From positions 62,001-126,000 of the forward strand of contig CAJIZA010000004.1 in the NCBI GenBank assembly GCA_905181815.1: a DNA stretch of 64,000 nt. Direction: 5' to 3'. Positions within the stretch are counted from its first letter, which is position 1, and each line of letters opens with the position of its first letter. The notes under the pieces are model-generated. The model saw only the letters and a list, made by a program, of their open reading frames with translations, was not told the DNA's origin and made no database searches. Made by a program: the position numbers and the translations under genes. Positions 8,161 through 17,637 of this stretch are shown piece by piece. The stretch is from an uncultured Planktomarina sp. (GTDB taxonomy: Bacteria; Pseudomonadota; Alphaproteobacteria; Rhodobacterales; Rhodobacteraceae).

Positions 8161-9123
8161 ATGACCAACTATCTTGAATTTGAACGCCCTTTGGCAGAAA
8201 TCGAAGGCAAGGCTGAAGAGCTGCGCGCTATGGGCCGTGATAATGAGGATATGGACATTGAAGCCGAGGCCAAAGCGCTGGACAAAAAAGCGCGTGCGTT
8301 GCTCGATGAGCTTTATTCCAAGCTCACCCCATGGCGCAAATGTCAGGTGGCACGTCACCCTGATCGGCCCCATTGTAAAGACTATATTCAAGAGCTGTTC
8401 CAAGAGTACACCCCGATGGCCGGGGATCGCAATTTTGCCGATGATCATTCCATAATGGGCGGGCTGGCCCGTCTGGGCGACCAGCCTGTTATGGTCATTG
8501 GGCATGAAAAAGGGCACGATACCAAAGCCCGCATCGCGCGCAATTTCGGCATGGCACGGCCGGAAGGCTATCGCAAAGCCATCCGCTTGATGGATCTGGC
8601 CAACCGTTTTGGCCTGCCCGTCATCTCCCTGGTCGATACCCCCGGCGCGTATCCCGGAAAAGGCGCAGAAGAACGCGGTCAATCGGAAGCCATTGCCCGT
8701 TCAACGGAAAAATGCCTGCAGCTGAAAGTGCCTCTGATCTCCGTTATCATTGGCGAAGGCGGATCCGGTGGGGCGGTGGCCTTTGCCACGGCCAACCGTT
8801 TGGTGATGCTTGAGCATTCAATTTACTCAGTCATCAGCCCGGAAGGCTGCGCGTCCATCCTGTGGAAAGATGCGGAAAAAATGCGGGAAGCGGCAGAGGC
8901 GCTACGTCTCACGGCCCAGGATCTCACGACTTTGGGCATTTGCGATCAAATCATTGCTGAGCCAAAGGGCGGCGCGCATCGCGATCCGAAATCCACCATG
9001 CGAGCAGTTGGACAGACTTTGACCAAGCTGCTCGACGAGCTTGGCAAGAAAAAACCAGACAGTTTGATGAAGGACCGGCGGCAAAAATTCCTCGACATGG
9101 GCACAAAAGGTCTGGCAAACTAA
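8161..9123 (+). CDS. accA: Acetyl-CoA carboxylase carboxyltransferase subunit alpha
   Basis: This 320-residue cytoplasmic subunit transfers the carboxyl group from biotin on BCCP to acetyl-CoA, making malonyl-CoA for fatty acid synthesis. It is full length. The family N-terminus ([18 protein letters not shown]) and the crotonase-fold core ([19 protein letters not shown], then [11 protein letters not shown]) are clear. The ATG at 8161 gives the canonical start; an in-frame extension to 8110 lacks support. It lies 101 bp downstream of mcl1. A weak hairpin followed by T residues overlaps its end. Confidence 0.96.
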   Translation: MTNYLEFERPLAEIEGKAEELRAMGRDNEDMDIEAEAKALDKKARALLDELYSKLTPWRKCQVARHPDRPHCKDYIQELFQEYTPMAGDRNFADDHSIMGGLARLGDQPVMVIGHEKGHDTKARIARNFGMARPEGYRKAIRLMDLANRFGLPVISLVDTPGAYPGKGAEERGQSEAIARSTEKCLQLKVPLISVIIGEGGSGGAVAFATANRLVMLEHSIYSVISPEGCASILWKDAEKMREAAEALRLTAQDLTTLGICDQIIAEPKGGAHRDPKSTMRAVGQTLTKLLDELGKKKPDSLMKDRRQKFLDMGTKGLAN

Positions 9124-9152
9124 AGCCTTACCCAGCTCAGCATAAGGTTTTT
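9123..9152 (+). terminator. accA: Probable rho-independent terminator of accA
   Basis: AAGCCTTA (9123-9130) pairs with TAAGGTTT (9143-9150), including one G-U pair, and is followed by further T residues. It begins inside the accA stop codon and overlaps the 3' end of the convergent PPOX gene. The stem is weak, so confidence is moderate. Confidence 0.45.
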
Positions 9153-9760
9153 GTCACCCGAGCCTGCCAGTCTTTTTCATAGGTCTCACTGTCAATCCGT
9201 GCCGATCGTTCTGCCTCTCCCGCAGTTTGCGCCTGCAAGAAATCTCCCATGCTCGGCAGATCAGGTGCTGCCTGCCCTTTCCACAGCCCAGACCGCAAGA
9301 TCGCCCGGGCGCATTGGTTGTAAACCTCTGATACGGATACCACCACAACGCTGCGTGGCTGGTGGCCATTGCGCTCAAACCTCGCGAGATGCGGCGCCGA
9401 CACCGAAAGATGCGCGTCGCCATTGACGCGCACCACATTAGAATTCCCAGGCACCATAAACATGAGTGACACCCGGCCGTCTTTGACGATGTTGCGCAAA
9501 GAGTCCAAACGGTTGTTGCCGCGCCAATCGGGCATAAGTAGGGTCTGCGGATCTTGAATGTGCACAACTGGCCCCTCATCCCCGCGCGGGCTGCCATCGG
9601 TGCCATCGGCGCCCACTGTGCTCAAAATACAAAACCGCGCGGCCCCAATCCAAGTGGCATATTCAGGCGTGATATACTGCGCAACTTTGACCAAGCTGTT
9701 TCGCAAAGGCTTGTCATAAAGCTGCTCAAGCTGGTTCAGATTTACAACCCTATCACTCAT
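9137..9760 (-). CDS. FMN-dependent PPOX-type flavoprotein (MSMEG_1061-like)
   Basis: This 207-residue protein belongs to the pyridoxamine 5'-phosphate oxidase-like split-barrel family. Signs are YATWIGAARFCILSTVGADG, DGSPRGD, the LPDWRGNNR-type segment (here MPDWRGNNR) and FMVPG.NNVVRVNG-like spacing. Relatives bind FMN or F420 and reduce small molecules, but the substrate is unknown. Its ATG (9760) overlaps the plsC stop by 8 bp, so the two are translationally linked. It converges with accA. Confidence 0.8.
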   Translation of the reverse strand: MSDRVVNLNQLEQLYDKPLRNSLVKVAQYITPEYATWIGAARFCILSTVGADGTDGSPRGDEGPVVHIQDPQTLLMPDWRGNNRLDSLRNIVKDGRVSLMFMVPGNSNVVRVNGDAHLSVSAPHLARFERNGHQPRSVVVVSVSEVYNQCARAILRSGLWKGQAAPDLPSMGDFLQAQTAGEAERSARIDSETYEKDWQARVTKTLC

Positions 9761-10481
9761 AAAACCCCACTTCGGCCATCAATTCGCGCGAGCGCCCTTC
9801 CACGGCGGCTTCCATCAGTTCCATGAACTCCGCCACAGGTTTGTCCTTTGGGATCGGCTCCATAAACTCCACGGTTGCGATGCCCGGCTTGCGGTAAATG
9901 CTGCGCTTTGGCCAGAAAATACCCGTGTTCAAAGCCACAGGCACGCAGTCTTGCTGCAATTCGCGATACAAGACACCCGAGCCCATCTTATAAACTTTCT
10001 TGTCCCCCGGTGCGACCCGCGTACCTTGCGGATAGATCACCAATTGCCCAGGTGCCACCCGACCGGATGCGACATCCGCAACCATTTTACGGATGGCTGC
10101 CGCACCCTTGCCACGATTCACAGGAACGCATCCCAAACGATAGGCGTATTGACCGACAATTGGCGTAAACAATAATTGCCGCTTCATGATGAATTTCGAC
10201 CGGTCCAGGCAGTTGAATATCACGATAATATCGAAAAACGATTGGTGTTTGGCGGCAATCAAAACTTCGCCTTTTGGGACGGTGCCGCGCACTTGGACCT
10301 GGAGTCCAATCATCAAACGGGCTGACCACACCACCCACCAGCAATAGACCTTAGCCGCAAGCGACGCGCCTTTTTGGTTGAAGATCATGGGAATCAAAAA
10401 GACAATGGCCACGATGAACATTGCCACATACATCTGAATATTGAACAGCAAGGAGCGAATCCATTGCACTGCATAGGCCAT
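9753..10481 (-). CDS. plsC: 1-acyl-sn-glycerol-3-phosphate acyltransferase
   Basis: This 242-residue inner-membrane enzyme acylates lysophosphatidic acid to phosphatidic acid. The catalytic H-x4-D motif is KHQSFFD, and the second block is IYPQGTRVAPG. One or two N-terminal hydrophobic segments (about 10-35) anchor it. AAGGAG lies 6 nt before the ATG. In many alphaproteobacteria plsC is preceded by ftsE-ftsX, but here the zinc-ribbon gene is only 217 bp away and ftsEX are absent from this spot. Confidence 0.92.
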   Translation of the reverse strand: MAYAVQWIRSLLFNIQMYVAMFIVAIVFLIPMIFNQKGASLAAKVYCWWVVWSARLMIGLQVQVRGTVPKGEVLIAAKHQSFFDIIVIFNCLDRSKFIMKRQLLFTPIVGQYAYRLGCVPVNRGKGAAAIRKMVADVASGRVAPGQLVIYPQGTRVAPGDKKVYKMGSGVLYRELQQDCVPVALNTGIFWPKRSIYRKPGIATVEFMEPIPKDKPVAEFMELMEAAVEGRSRELMAEVGFYE

Positions 10482-10651
10482 AATGGCTCCTTATCGGTTT
10501 CTGCTCTTGGTATAGGAGCAAACGCGCTGCAAAACCAGCGTCATTGGGCGTATTTGCCACGTGTGTGAAAGCCAGTCGTGGGACATCGGCAGGAATTTGC
10601 AAGTGGCGCAAAAACGTTGGTACTTTCAGCACACCACCTGTAGCGTTACAG

Positions 10652-10668
10652 TGTAGATATCGTCTACA
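10652..10668. promoter_or_regulatory. Inverted repeat upstream of the zinc-ribbon gene
   Basis: TGTAGA and TCTACA form perfect 6-bp arms around TATCG, 30 bp upstream of the GTG start at 10699, in the 217-bp divergent gap. It could be an operator or lie in the 5' leader. Nothing in the sequence identifies a regulator. Confidence 0.25.
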
Positions 10669-10698
10669 TCCTGGACGCGAAATAGAATCGAGGCCCCG

Positions 10699-11364
10699 GT
10701 GCGTTTACTCTGCCCAAAATGCGATGCGGAATATGAAATCCCGAACGATGTAATCCCAGCAGAGGGACGGAATGTGCAATGCTCTGGTTGCCAAGAGACT
10801 TGGTTTGTCCCAGCCAACACCCCCCCACGCGCGCGCGCCACGATTGATCCCAAGGTCAGCAGTATCCTCCAACAGGAAGTGCAGCGCGAGATGGCGGCGC
10901 GCAAGGCCGAAACGCGCGGGGCACATGAAACAGCACCCGGGCAAGCCTCAACGACAAATGGGCTGCCCCCAGCCGCTCCCCCCCCCACCGCTGCACCCTC
11001 AATACCGCGCCCTCAGACAAAAGCCACAACGGCCTCTGAGAGTTTGCTGCCCATTGATACGGTCGAAATTTCCTCACTCGTCAGCCCAACTGACCATGCA
11101 CCAGCCCTGACAAAGCCCGTGCTGCCAAGCAAGGCCCCAGACGATGTTGCCCCACTAGACAACCGGCAACGCGGCAAAGTCGCGGCATTTTTGATCCTGG
11201 GCGTGCTGACCGTGATTTATATCTCCGCGCCACAAATCACCGAGAATTTTCCCAGCCAAACGGATCGAATCAACGCCTATGTGTTTTGGGTCGATGATCT
11301 GCGCCAGTGGCTGCAGCATGGCTTGCAGGTCATTTTGGACTATCGCATGAGTTTCAGCCTTTAA
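10699..11364 (+). CDS. Zinc-ribbon (MJ0042-type) membrane protein
   Basis: This 221-residue protein starts at a GTG with GAGG 5 nt upstream. Its N-terminus is an MJ0042-type zinc ribbon: CPKCDAEYEIP, then CSGCQETW (two CxxC knuckles). A long Ala/Pro-rich low-complexity linker (about 55-145) follows, then one membrane segment at about 157-175 and a short outer tail. Related proteins occur beside ftsE in alphaproteobacteria, and a role in envelope or division processes has been suggested only by context. It converges with the TIGR02302 gene. Confidence 0.8.
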   Translation: MRLLCPKCDAEYEIPNDVIPAEGRNVQCSGCQETWFVPANTPPRARATIDPKVSSILQQEVQREMAARKAETRGAHETAPGQASTTNGLPPAAPPPTAAPSIPRPQTKATTASESLLPIDTVEISSLVSPTDHAPALTKPVLPSKAPDDVAPLDNRQRGKVAAFLILGVLTVIYISAPQITENFPSQTDRINAYVFWVDDLRQWLQHGLQVILDYRMSFSL

Positions 11365-11395
11365 GAGCCGCACCGCATTTGGTTTAGGCAGCCAA

Positions 11396-13855
11396 TCAAA
11401 AGCGATCCAGCAGCCTTTGGAGATAACTGCGCTCCTCTTCTGAACGTTCGAGCGAACCGGCCCGGCGACGAATTTCTTCCATCAATTCTTGTGAACGCAG
11501 ACGCAATTCTTCTTGCGGCACCATCTGCTCGCCGGCGCCCAATTGACCATTGCCCCCAACATCCCGTCCCAGGGGATCACGCGTAGATGGACTTTGCGAT
11601 TGCCCCTCGGCGCGGCGGTCATTGGGGGTGGCACCCTGGCCGGGCGCGGCCTGCTCATCCAGCGTTTCGCCCAAGCGGCGCATGCTTTCGCGCAGCGCGT
11701 CAATGGCGTCCGATTGATTGTCTAGTGCTCCTGGAAGATCTCCCGCGCGCAGATCTTTTGCAGCCTGATCCATGGCCTCAGCGGCCTCATCTAGCGCCCG
11801 GCGGGCCGCTTGCCCTGCCTCTGTGCCCTCGCCAGGTAAATTGCCCCTTCGACGCTCCACTTCACGTTCCAATTGTTTTTGTTGCTCCGACAAACTTTCT
11901 TGAGATGACCGCCCCTCTTCGCCAGCGTCATCGCCTCCCTCTGTTCCACCGACACCTGGCTGATCGCCCGGGGTTTGGCCTTGCAGATCACGGAAGGTTT
12001 CATCGGACAACTCTTGTTGCTGGCGCAGACTATCCGCGAGATCTTCCATCTGTTGGCCACCGCCCTCTTGCCCTACTTCACCCGATTGCCCCGGAGTCAT
12101 TTGAAGATTTTGCATCAAACGGTTAATCTCTTCCAAAAGCTCTTGCGCCTCGGCCATGCGCCCCTCTTTCATGAGCTGCTGCAAACGGTCCATCATCTCT
12201 TGCAATTGGCTTTCTGATACCACCTCATCATTCGGCAGGCGTTCGGGTTGCTCGGACGGCGGGTTGCGTTCAGCAAATTCTTTAAAATATTCTCGCTGTG
12301 CTTGCCGCAATTCATCCATCAGCCGGGCGATTTCTTCTGGCGTAGCACCGTTTCTAATCGCTTCAGCCAGTTTATCTTGCGCCCGGGCGAGCTTTTGTGC
12401 AGCCTGCTCCAAATCACCGTCCTCGACCTCAAGCGCCAATATCCAAAGCAACTCGGCGGCGGCCTCAAGGTCCGTACCCGCCTCCAGATCTCGGATAATT
12501 TGAGCGAGGACTTCAGCATCCGCCGCGTCGCGGAAAAGCGCTTCAGGTGCTTGTGATATCGCGCGCAACAATTGCGCCACACGTCTTTGGTTGTCATGAG
12601 ACCACAGCAAATCCCGGCGCTGTTCAACCAAAGCCTTGGCAAGGGGATCGAAGAAATTGCGGGCCGGCAAAGCCATCTCTAACGCTGCCGATTGTCCCAA
12701 TTGCCCGCGCATGTCTTCCACTTCGAGACGTAGTGAGACGGGCAAATGCGCCCACACATGTTTGGATAGATCCTCAGTTAAGATCTCCATGAACTCCGCA
12801 CGATCGCCCGAAATGGTCAAAGGCAGGGCCAATTCGATATCAGGCTGAGGCGCGGGTTCGGCCGCCAGCCCATAGCGGCGATCCACCTCTTCCAGAGTCA
12901 GTTGCACCCACGCCCTGCCCGCAGTGACAGCCACATCGTCCCGCGCGGTGAAGCTGAGCGAAAAACTGCCCTCCGCATCGCGTGTAATCTCGCCTATGAC
13001 CTCCACCTCTGGCGGCACATCCGGCAACATGGAAACCCGCCACTCAGCGCCTTCAGGCCCGGAAATGGCCAATCGGCCCGAACGGGTCACAAGAAATTTT
13101 TGACTGGGATCTGCCGTATCAAACGTACCAGCGGTCCTGCCGGATAGCGTTTCCTCAATTGCGTGCAGGCCCGCATCTCCGTAGAGGCGCACCAGAACCA
13201 CGGTATCTTGCGGCACGCTCAAATCAACGCCCATCACGTCATTGAGATATATCATCGGACGGCGGGTGTTGGCTGGCGGTTGTAACCATGCCTCCCATTG
13301 GTGCCCAGCCGCAATCGGCACCGAAGCGGTGCCCAGCCCTGTGCGCACCGCTTGCACCGAACCAAAAAGCCCGCCAATAACAAACACCAAAAGTGCGATA
13401 TACCGCAAGGCGAAAGGGTCCCGCGGCGCCAAATCCAACTGCGGGCCTACAGCCGATGCCTTGGCGGCAGCTGCGCGCATTTGCGCAGTATGAGCCTGCC
13501 ACAGAGCCGCCGAGGCTGGATCGTCTTGACCGAGCGCCTGAATATCACGCAGCGCCGCCAAGGGGCGGTCAGGTCGGTTCTGATCCAGACGCGCGAAAGC
13601 TGCGCCAAGGTTCGGCGCCGCAAATTGCCGGAAAAAATACCACAGCCCGTAAAGCCCGCTGATCAGCCAAATACCCCCCGCCAGCTTAAGTAACGGAGGC
13701 GACCAGAGATCTGGCGCGGCCAAAAGCAGCACGCCCATCCCAAAAACCAGCATTGAGAGCAGCGGCCAGGCTGCGCGCATTATGCGTTCCGCCCAAAGGC
13801 CGACAAAGGTCAACCAAAGAGCAAAAATTACCCTACGCGAGAACAATTTGGCCAT
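11396..13855 (-). CDS. TIGR02302 family protein (DUF4175), large membrane protein
   Basis: This 819-residue protein has an N-terminal membrane region (three hydrophobic segments within the first 80 residues and another near 155-170), a periplasmic beta-rich middle, and a long Gln/Glu/Arg-rich helical C-terminus with DUF4175 character (MMDRLQQLMKEGRMAEAQEL region). It matches the alphaproteobacterial TIGR02302 family, whose function is unknown. The ATG at 13855 is preferred over a TTG one codon earlier because GAGGGG sits 6 nt upstream. It follows lysA by 24 bp on the same strand and is probably in the argH-lysA operon. Confidence 0.85.
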   Translation of the reverse strand: MAKLFSRRVIFALWLTFVGLWAERIMRAAWPLLSMLVFGMGVLLLAAPDLWSPPLLKLAGGIWLISGLYGLWYFFRQFAAPNLGAAFARLDQNRPDRPLAALRDIQALGQDDPASAALWQAHTAQMRAAAAKASAVGPQLDLAPRDPFALRYIALLVFVIGGLFGSVQAVRTGLGTASVPIAAGHQWEAWLQPPANTRRPMIYLNDVMGVDLSVPQDTVVLVRLYGDAGLHAIEETLSGRTAGTFDTADPSQKFLVTRSGRLAISGPEGAEWRVSMLPDVPPEVEVIGEITRDAEGSFSLSFTARDDVAVTAGRAWVQLTLEEVDRRYGLAAEPAPQPDIELALPLTISGDRAEFMEILTEDLSKHVWAHLPVSLRLEVEDMRGQLGQSAALEMALPARNFFDPLAKALVEQRRDLLWSHDNQRRVAQLLRAISQAPEALFRDAADAEVLAQIIRDLEAGTDLEAAAELLWILALEVEDGDLEQAAQKLARAQDKLAEAIRNGATPEEIARLMDELRQAQREYFKEFAERNPPSEQPERLPNDEVVSESQLQEMMDRLQQLMKEGRMAEAQELLEEINRLMQNLQMTPGQSGEVGQEGGGQQMEDLADSLRQQQELSDETFRDLQGQTPGDQPGVGGTEGGDDAGEEGRSSQESLSEQQKQLEREVERRRGNLPGEGTEAGQAARRALDEAAEAMDQAAKDLRAGDLPGALDNQSDAIDALRESMRRLGETLDEQAAPGQGATPNDRRAEGQSQSPSTRDPLGRDVGGNGQLGAGEQMVPQEELRLRSQELMEEIRRRAGSLERSEEERSYLQRLLDRF

Positions 13856-13879
13856 CAAAGCCCCTCATGACATGGCCCT

Positions 13880-15145
13880 TTACTGCCAAGAAGGGATTAT
13901 ATCGCGGTTAATGATATCTTCCAAGCTCGGTCTTTGGCGGATCACCGCAAATTGATCGCCCTTCACCATGACCTCAGGCACCAGTGGGCGGGTGTTATAT
14001 TCGCTGGCCATAACAGCCCCGTAAGCCCCAGCGCTGCGAAAAGCGATGAGATCGCCAGCTGTCAGCGGTGCCAACGCACGCCCCTTAGCGAAAGTATCCC
14101 CGCTTTCACAAACGGGCCCCACCACATCATAGGCTTGATATTCAGTCCCGGCAGCCGGCGCGTTGATCGGAACGATGTCATGATATGCGTCATACATGGC
14201 GGGGCGAACTAGGTCGTTCATCGCCCCATCAACGATCAAAAACTCACGATCTTCACCCTCTTTGACGTAGATGACCTCTGAGACAAACACCCCGGCATTA
14301 CCGGCAATAAAACGGCCCGGTTCAATCTCGATTTCACACCCCAAATGGCCCACCTTCTCGGCGATCAAGGCGCAATACTCCTGAGGGCTAGGCGGGTGTT
14401 GGTTGTTGCTCTCGTAGGGAATGCCAAGTCCGCCGCCCAGGTCAAGGCGGCGAATGTCATGGCCATCGGCGCGCAAGACTTCGGTGAGTTCCGCAACCTT
14501 TTCATAAGCCGCTCCATAGGGTGTCAAATCGGTCAGTTGCGAGCCGATGTGCACATCAATCCCCACAACTTTCAGCCCCGGCAAACGCGCCGCCATGGCA
14601 TAGACCTCGCGGGCCCGCGAAATTGGGATGCCAAATTTGTCTTCTTTTTTACCCGTCGAAATTTTCGCATGCGTTTTTGCATCCACATCGGGATTTACCC
14701 GAATTGTGATAGGCGCAGTTTTGCCCAACATGGATGCCACCTGCGACAGCACGCGCATTTCCGGCTCGCTTTCTACATTGAATTGCCGCACGCCACCTGT
14801 CAAAATCTCGATCATTTCCGCTCGGGTTTTGCCCACACCGGAAAAGACAATGCGGTCCCCAGGAATGCCGGCAGCACGGGCGCGGGCGTATTCACCACCT
14901 GAAACCACATCCATCCCAGCGCCCGCCGCGCCCAGAAGCGCCAATATAGCTTGGTTAGAGGCCGCCTTCATCGCGTAACAAATCAAATGATCCATGCTGG
15001 CTAAAGCTTCATCAAAAAGCTTAAAATGGCGCAGCAATGTGGCAGATGAATAAAGATAAAACGGCGTACCGACCTCTGCTGCAATCTGTGAAATTGCAAC
15101 ATCTTCGGCATGTAAACGCCCGTCCCGGTATAAAAAGTGATCCAT
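13880..15145 (-). CDS. lysA: Diaminopimelate decarboxylase
   Basis: This 421-residue PLP enzyme carries out the last step of lysine synthesis, meso-diaminopimelate to L-lysine and CO2. The PLP lysine is in CYAMKAASN, and EIEPGRFIAGNAG and VGPVCESGD (catalytic cysteine) are present. The length is normal. The gene lies downstream of argH, the microlipoprotein and the DUF2834 gene. The argH - lipoprotein - lysA order is common in Rhodobacteraceae, which supports co-transcription. Confidence 0.95.
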   Translation of the reverse strand: MDHFLYRDGRLHAEDVAISQIAAEVGTPFYLYSSATLLRHFKLFDEALASMDHLICYAMKAASNQAILALLGAAGAGMDVVSGGEYARARAAGIPGDRIVFSGVGKTRAEMIEILTGGVRQFNVESEPEMRVLSQVASMLGKTAPITIRVNPDVDAKTHAKISTGKKEDKFGIPISRAREVYAMAARLPGLKVVGIDVHIGSQLTDLTPYGAAYEKVAELTEVLRADGHDIRRLDLGGGLGIPYESNNQHPPSPQEYCALIAEKVGHLGCEIEIEPGRFIAGNAGVFVSEVIYVKEGEDREFLIVDGAMNDLVRPAMYDAYHDIVPINAPAAGTEYQAYDVVGPVCESGDTFAKGRALAPLTAGDLIAFRSAGAYGAVMASEYNTRPLVPEVMVKGDQFAVIRQRPSLEDIINRDIIPSWQ

Positions 15146-15212
15146 CGTTTCGCCTCACTCCCCAAATCTTGCGCATATCACGCTCACAAAGACAGGCAAC
15201 ACCCCTGCCCCA

Positions 15213-15548
15213 TTATTCTTGCCGCTGGCGGCACCTCGTGTCACGATCGGGCGTGCCACGCAGATAGAGGTAGAGTGGCAAACCGCAACTCACCCCAATG
15301 CAAAACGTAGCTGCAATGGCGATCAAATGGACAAATTTTCGGTTTCGAATGACCTCTGCAATAATCCATAGGCTCAGAGCCGCAGCGGCAATGGTCAGAT
15401 CCCAAACCAAGCCGCTGCTGGCCGCATTTACATGCCAGGCCTGTACCATATCACCCAAACTCCATCCCTCAGCTCGAAACCAAGTTATGAAATAATACAT
15501 AGGGTGAATGGCTCCCCAAATGGCCAATCCCAGAAATATACGGCGCAT
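15213..15548 (-). CDS. DUF2834 domain-containing small membrane protein
   Basis: This 111-residue protein has three predicted membrane helices (about 1-18, 45-63 and 74-95) and the DUF2834 layout (AIWGAIHPMYYF, then a central helix). Function is unknown. The ATG at 15548 has GAGGAGAGA directly upstream, which rules out a longer frame starting at 15788. The gene lies between the LptM-like lipoprotein (14 bp) and lysA (67 bp), so it interrupts the usual lipoprotein-lysA pairing. Confidence 0.75.
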   Translation of the reverse strand: MRRIFLGLAIWGAIHPMYYFITWFRAEGWSLGDMVQAWHVNAASSGLVWDLTIAAAALSLWIIAEVIRNRKFVHLIAIAATFCIGVSCGLPLYLYLRGTPDRDTRCRQRQE

Positions 15549-15562
15549 GGCTGTCTCTCCTC

Positions 15563-15676
15563 TTATGACGCGGCCTGATCGGCTGGAGCTGGCTCCACGC
15601 TTGCCGGCCGTTCCGGTGGCCCAGCGGCACCGCAGGCACAGAGAAGTGCAAAGATGAACAGGCGCAGATATCTCAT
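15563..15676 (-). CDS. lptM: LptM/YifL-like microlipoprotein (37 residues)
   Basis: The start codon ATG at 15676 overlaps the argH stop in an ATGA tetranucleotide. The product has Arg near the start, a hydrophobic stretch (LFIFALL), a lipobox-like LCAC with the lipid-carrying cysteine at 15, and then [10 protein letters not shown]. This fits the small-lipoprotein attachment family (LPAM_2/LptM, typically CGxxGPL). In E. coli LptM assists maturation of the LptD LPS translocon. The position just after argH is where this gene is found in relatives. The short tail is Pro/Ala-rich. The gene symbol is by family resemblance only. Confidence 0.75.
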   Translation of the reverse strand: MRYLRLFIFALLCACGAAGPPERPASVEPAPADQAAS

Positions 15677-17061
15677 GACAAAATCGCCTCCCAACGCGCG
15701 ATTTGAATACGCACCTGTTCTGGTGCTGTGCCGCCGTAGGACAAGCGCGAGGCCACCGAATTTTCAACGCCCAGTACATCAAAGACATCCGACGTGATCT
15801 GTGGGTGCACAGATTGCATCTGCGCCAGCGTCAAATCTGGCAGGTCGCAGCCTTGCCCTTCGGCCATGGCCACCAAACTGCCCGTAACATGATGGGCATC
15901 GCGAAATGGCATGCCCAGCGCACGCACCAGCCAATCGGCCAAATCGGTGGCGGTAGAGAACCCCGAGGCAGCGGCAATTTTAAGACTGTCCCGGTTCGCA
16001 GTTATATCAGCAACCATGCCGCTCATCGCCGCCAGTGCCAGCATCAAATTATCTGCGGCGTCAAAGACTTGCTCTTTGTCTTCTTGCATGTCCTTAGAAT
16101 AGGTCAGCGGCAAGCCTTTCATCACCATCATCAAAGCCACATTGGCGCCAAAGATCCGGCCAATCTTCGCCCTGATCAATTCCGCGGCATCGGGGTTCTT
16201 CTTTTGCGGCATGATCGATGAGCCGGTTGAAAACCGATCCGAGAGTGTAACAAAACGAAATTGCGCTGAGGACCAAATTACCAGCTCTTCGGCAAAGCGA
16301 CTGAGGTGCATGGCGCATATGCTGGCACAGCTGAGATATTCCAAAGCGAAATCCCGATCTGAGACCGCATCCAAAGAGTTAGCCGCCGGACGGTCAAACC
16401 CCAAAGTCGCTGCGGTCATGTCCCGGTCAATCGGAAAAGAGGTGCCGGCAAGCGCCGCCGCGCCCAACGGGCTTTCATTCATCCGGCGCCGTGCATCTTC
16501 AAAGCGCGATTTGTCGCGGGCCAGCATCTCTACATAGGCCATCATATGATGCCCCCAGGTAACCGGCTGCGCGGTTTGCAGGTGCGTAAAGCCCGGCATC
16601 ACCCAATCAGCACCCGCCTTGGCTTGCTGCAAAAAGGCCTTCATCAACGCCTCGATGCCTTCAATAGCCCCATCGGCTTGATCGCGGACCCAAAGACGGA
16701 AATCTGTCGCCACTTGGTCATTGCGGCTGCGGCCCGTGTGCAAACGCCCAGCAGGCTCGCCAATCACCTCTTTCAGACGCTGCTCAATATTCATGTGAAT
16801 ATCTTCCAAATCCACCCGAAACGGAAAATTGCCAGACTTAATTTCTGACAAAACCGTGAGAAGCCCTTCCCGAATGGCCTCACTGTCCCTATTTGAAATG
16901 ATACCGGCTGCCCCCAACATGGCGGCGTGGGCGCGGCTGCCTTGAATATCTTGGGCAGCCATCCGTTGGTCAAAACCGATCGAGGCATTGATTGCCTCCA
17001 TGATTGCATCTTGTCCAGCGACGAAGCGTCCGCCCCACATTTGATTTTGGGATTTGGTCAT
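15673..17061 (-). CDS. argH: Argininosuccinate lyase
   Basis: This 462-residue enzyme splits argininosuccinate to arginine and fumarate. It starts [13 protein letters not shown] and carries the fumarase-superfamily signature [12 protein letters not shown], plus [13 protein letters not shown]. The open frame extends 127 codons further upstream, but that part lies antisense to the TlpA gene and has no similarity. ATG 17061 has AAAGGG 8 nt upstream. The two divergent start codons are 24 bp apart, so at least one promoter must lie inside the neighbouring gene. Confidence 0.96.
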   Translation of the reverse strand: MTKSQNQMWGGRFVAGQDAIMEAINASIGFDQRMAAQDIQGSRAHAAMLGAAGIISNRDSEAIREGLLTVLSEIKSGNFPFRVDLEDIHMNIEQRLKEVIGEPAGRLHTGRSRNDQVATDFRLWVRDQADGAIEGIEALMKAFLQQAKAGADWVMPGFTHLQTAQPVTWGHHMMAYVEMLARDKSRFEDARRRMNESPLGAAALAGTSFPIDRDMTAATLGFDRPAANSLDAVSDRDFALEYLSCASICAMHLSRFAEELVIWSSAQFRFVTLSDRFSTGSSIMPQKKNPDAAELIRAKIGRIFGANVALMMVMKGLPLTYSKDMQEDKEQVFDAADNLMLALAAMSGMVADITANRDSLKIAAASGFSTATDLADWLVRALGMPFRDAHHVTGSLVAMAEGQGCDLPDLTLAQMQSVHPQITSDVFDVLGVENSVASRLSYGGTAPEQVRIQIARWEAILS

Positions 17062-17085
17062 GAGTGAACCCTTTGGGAGTGTGAT

Positions 17086-17637
17086 ATGCGTTACTTGATT
17101 GCTGCTATTCTCTATACGGCCCTCGCCGTCACTGCAAATGCAGACATGGGCGATCTTGAAGCTCTGCGCGAAGGCGATATGCGAAAACTCCAGATCCACA
17201 GTGCGGCGCGTCCTGCACCCGACACGGTTTTTCTGAATGCGGACGGGTCCGAGCTGCGCTTGTCTGATTATCAAGGGAAAGTCGTAGTTCTGAATTTCTG
17301 GGCCACCTGGTGCGCGCCCTGCCGCAAGGAAATGCCTGAGCTTTCCGCCCTGCAAGAGACCTTGGGCGGCGCTGATTTGACAGTGCTTACAGTCGCCACG
17401 GGCCCCAACCCACCAGCTAAAATCGCCAAATTTTTTGAACAAATCGGCGTGAGTAATCTACCGGTCCATCGCGACCCGCGCCAAAGCCTGGCCCGCGCCA
17501 TGAATGTCTTGGGCCTGCCAGTCACTGCAATCTTGAATCGCGATGGCGCGGAAATTGCGCGACTTTTGGGCGATGCCAATTGGCACAGCGACAGTGCCTT
17601 GGAGATTTTACAGGCGGTTATCGCGCAAGAGCCGTGA
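17086..17637 (+). CDS. tlpA: TlpA-family thiol:disulfide oxidoreductase
   Basis: This 183-residue exported thioredoxin has a signal peptide (about 1-19, ending ANA) and a redox-active WCAPC at 76-80 in [17 protein letters not shown], with the cis-proline in LGLPVT. TlpA/ResA-type proteins keep apocytochrome or copper-chaperone cysteines reduced in the periplasm. It is divergent from argH with 24 bp between starts, and its 3' end overlaps the convergent tag gene by 20 bp. Which partner it reduces cannot be told from here. Confidence 0.88.
   Translation: MRYLIAAILYTALAVTANADMGDLEALREGDMRKLQIHSAARPAPDTVFLNADGSELRLSDYQGKVVVLNFWATWCAPCRKEMPELSALQETLGGADLTVLTVATGPNPPAKIAKFFEQIGVSNLPVHRDPRQSLARAMNVLGLPVTAILNRDGAEIARLLGDANWHSDSALEILQAVIAQEP

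Noticed and set aside
17062-17442. 127-codon N-terminal extension of argH
   Set aside because: It lies antisense to tlpA, has no similarity, and ATG 17061 has a good ribosome-binding site and the family start.
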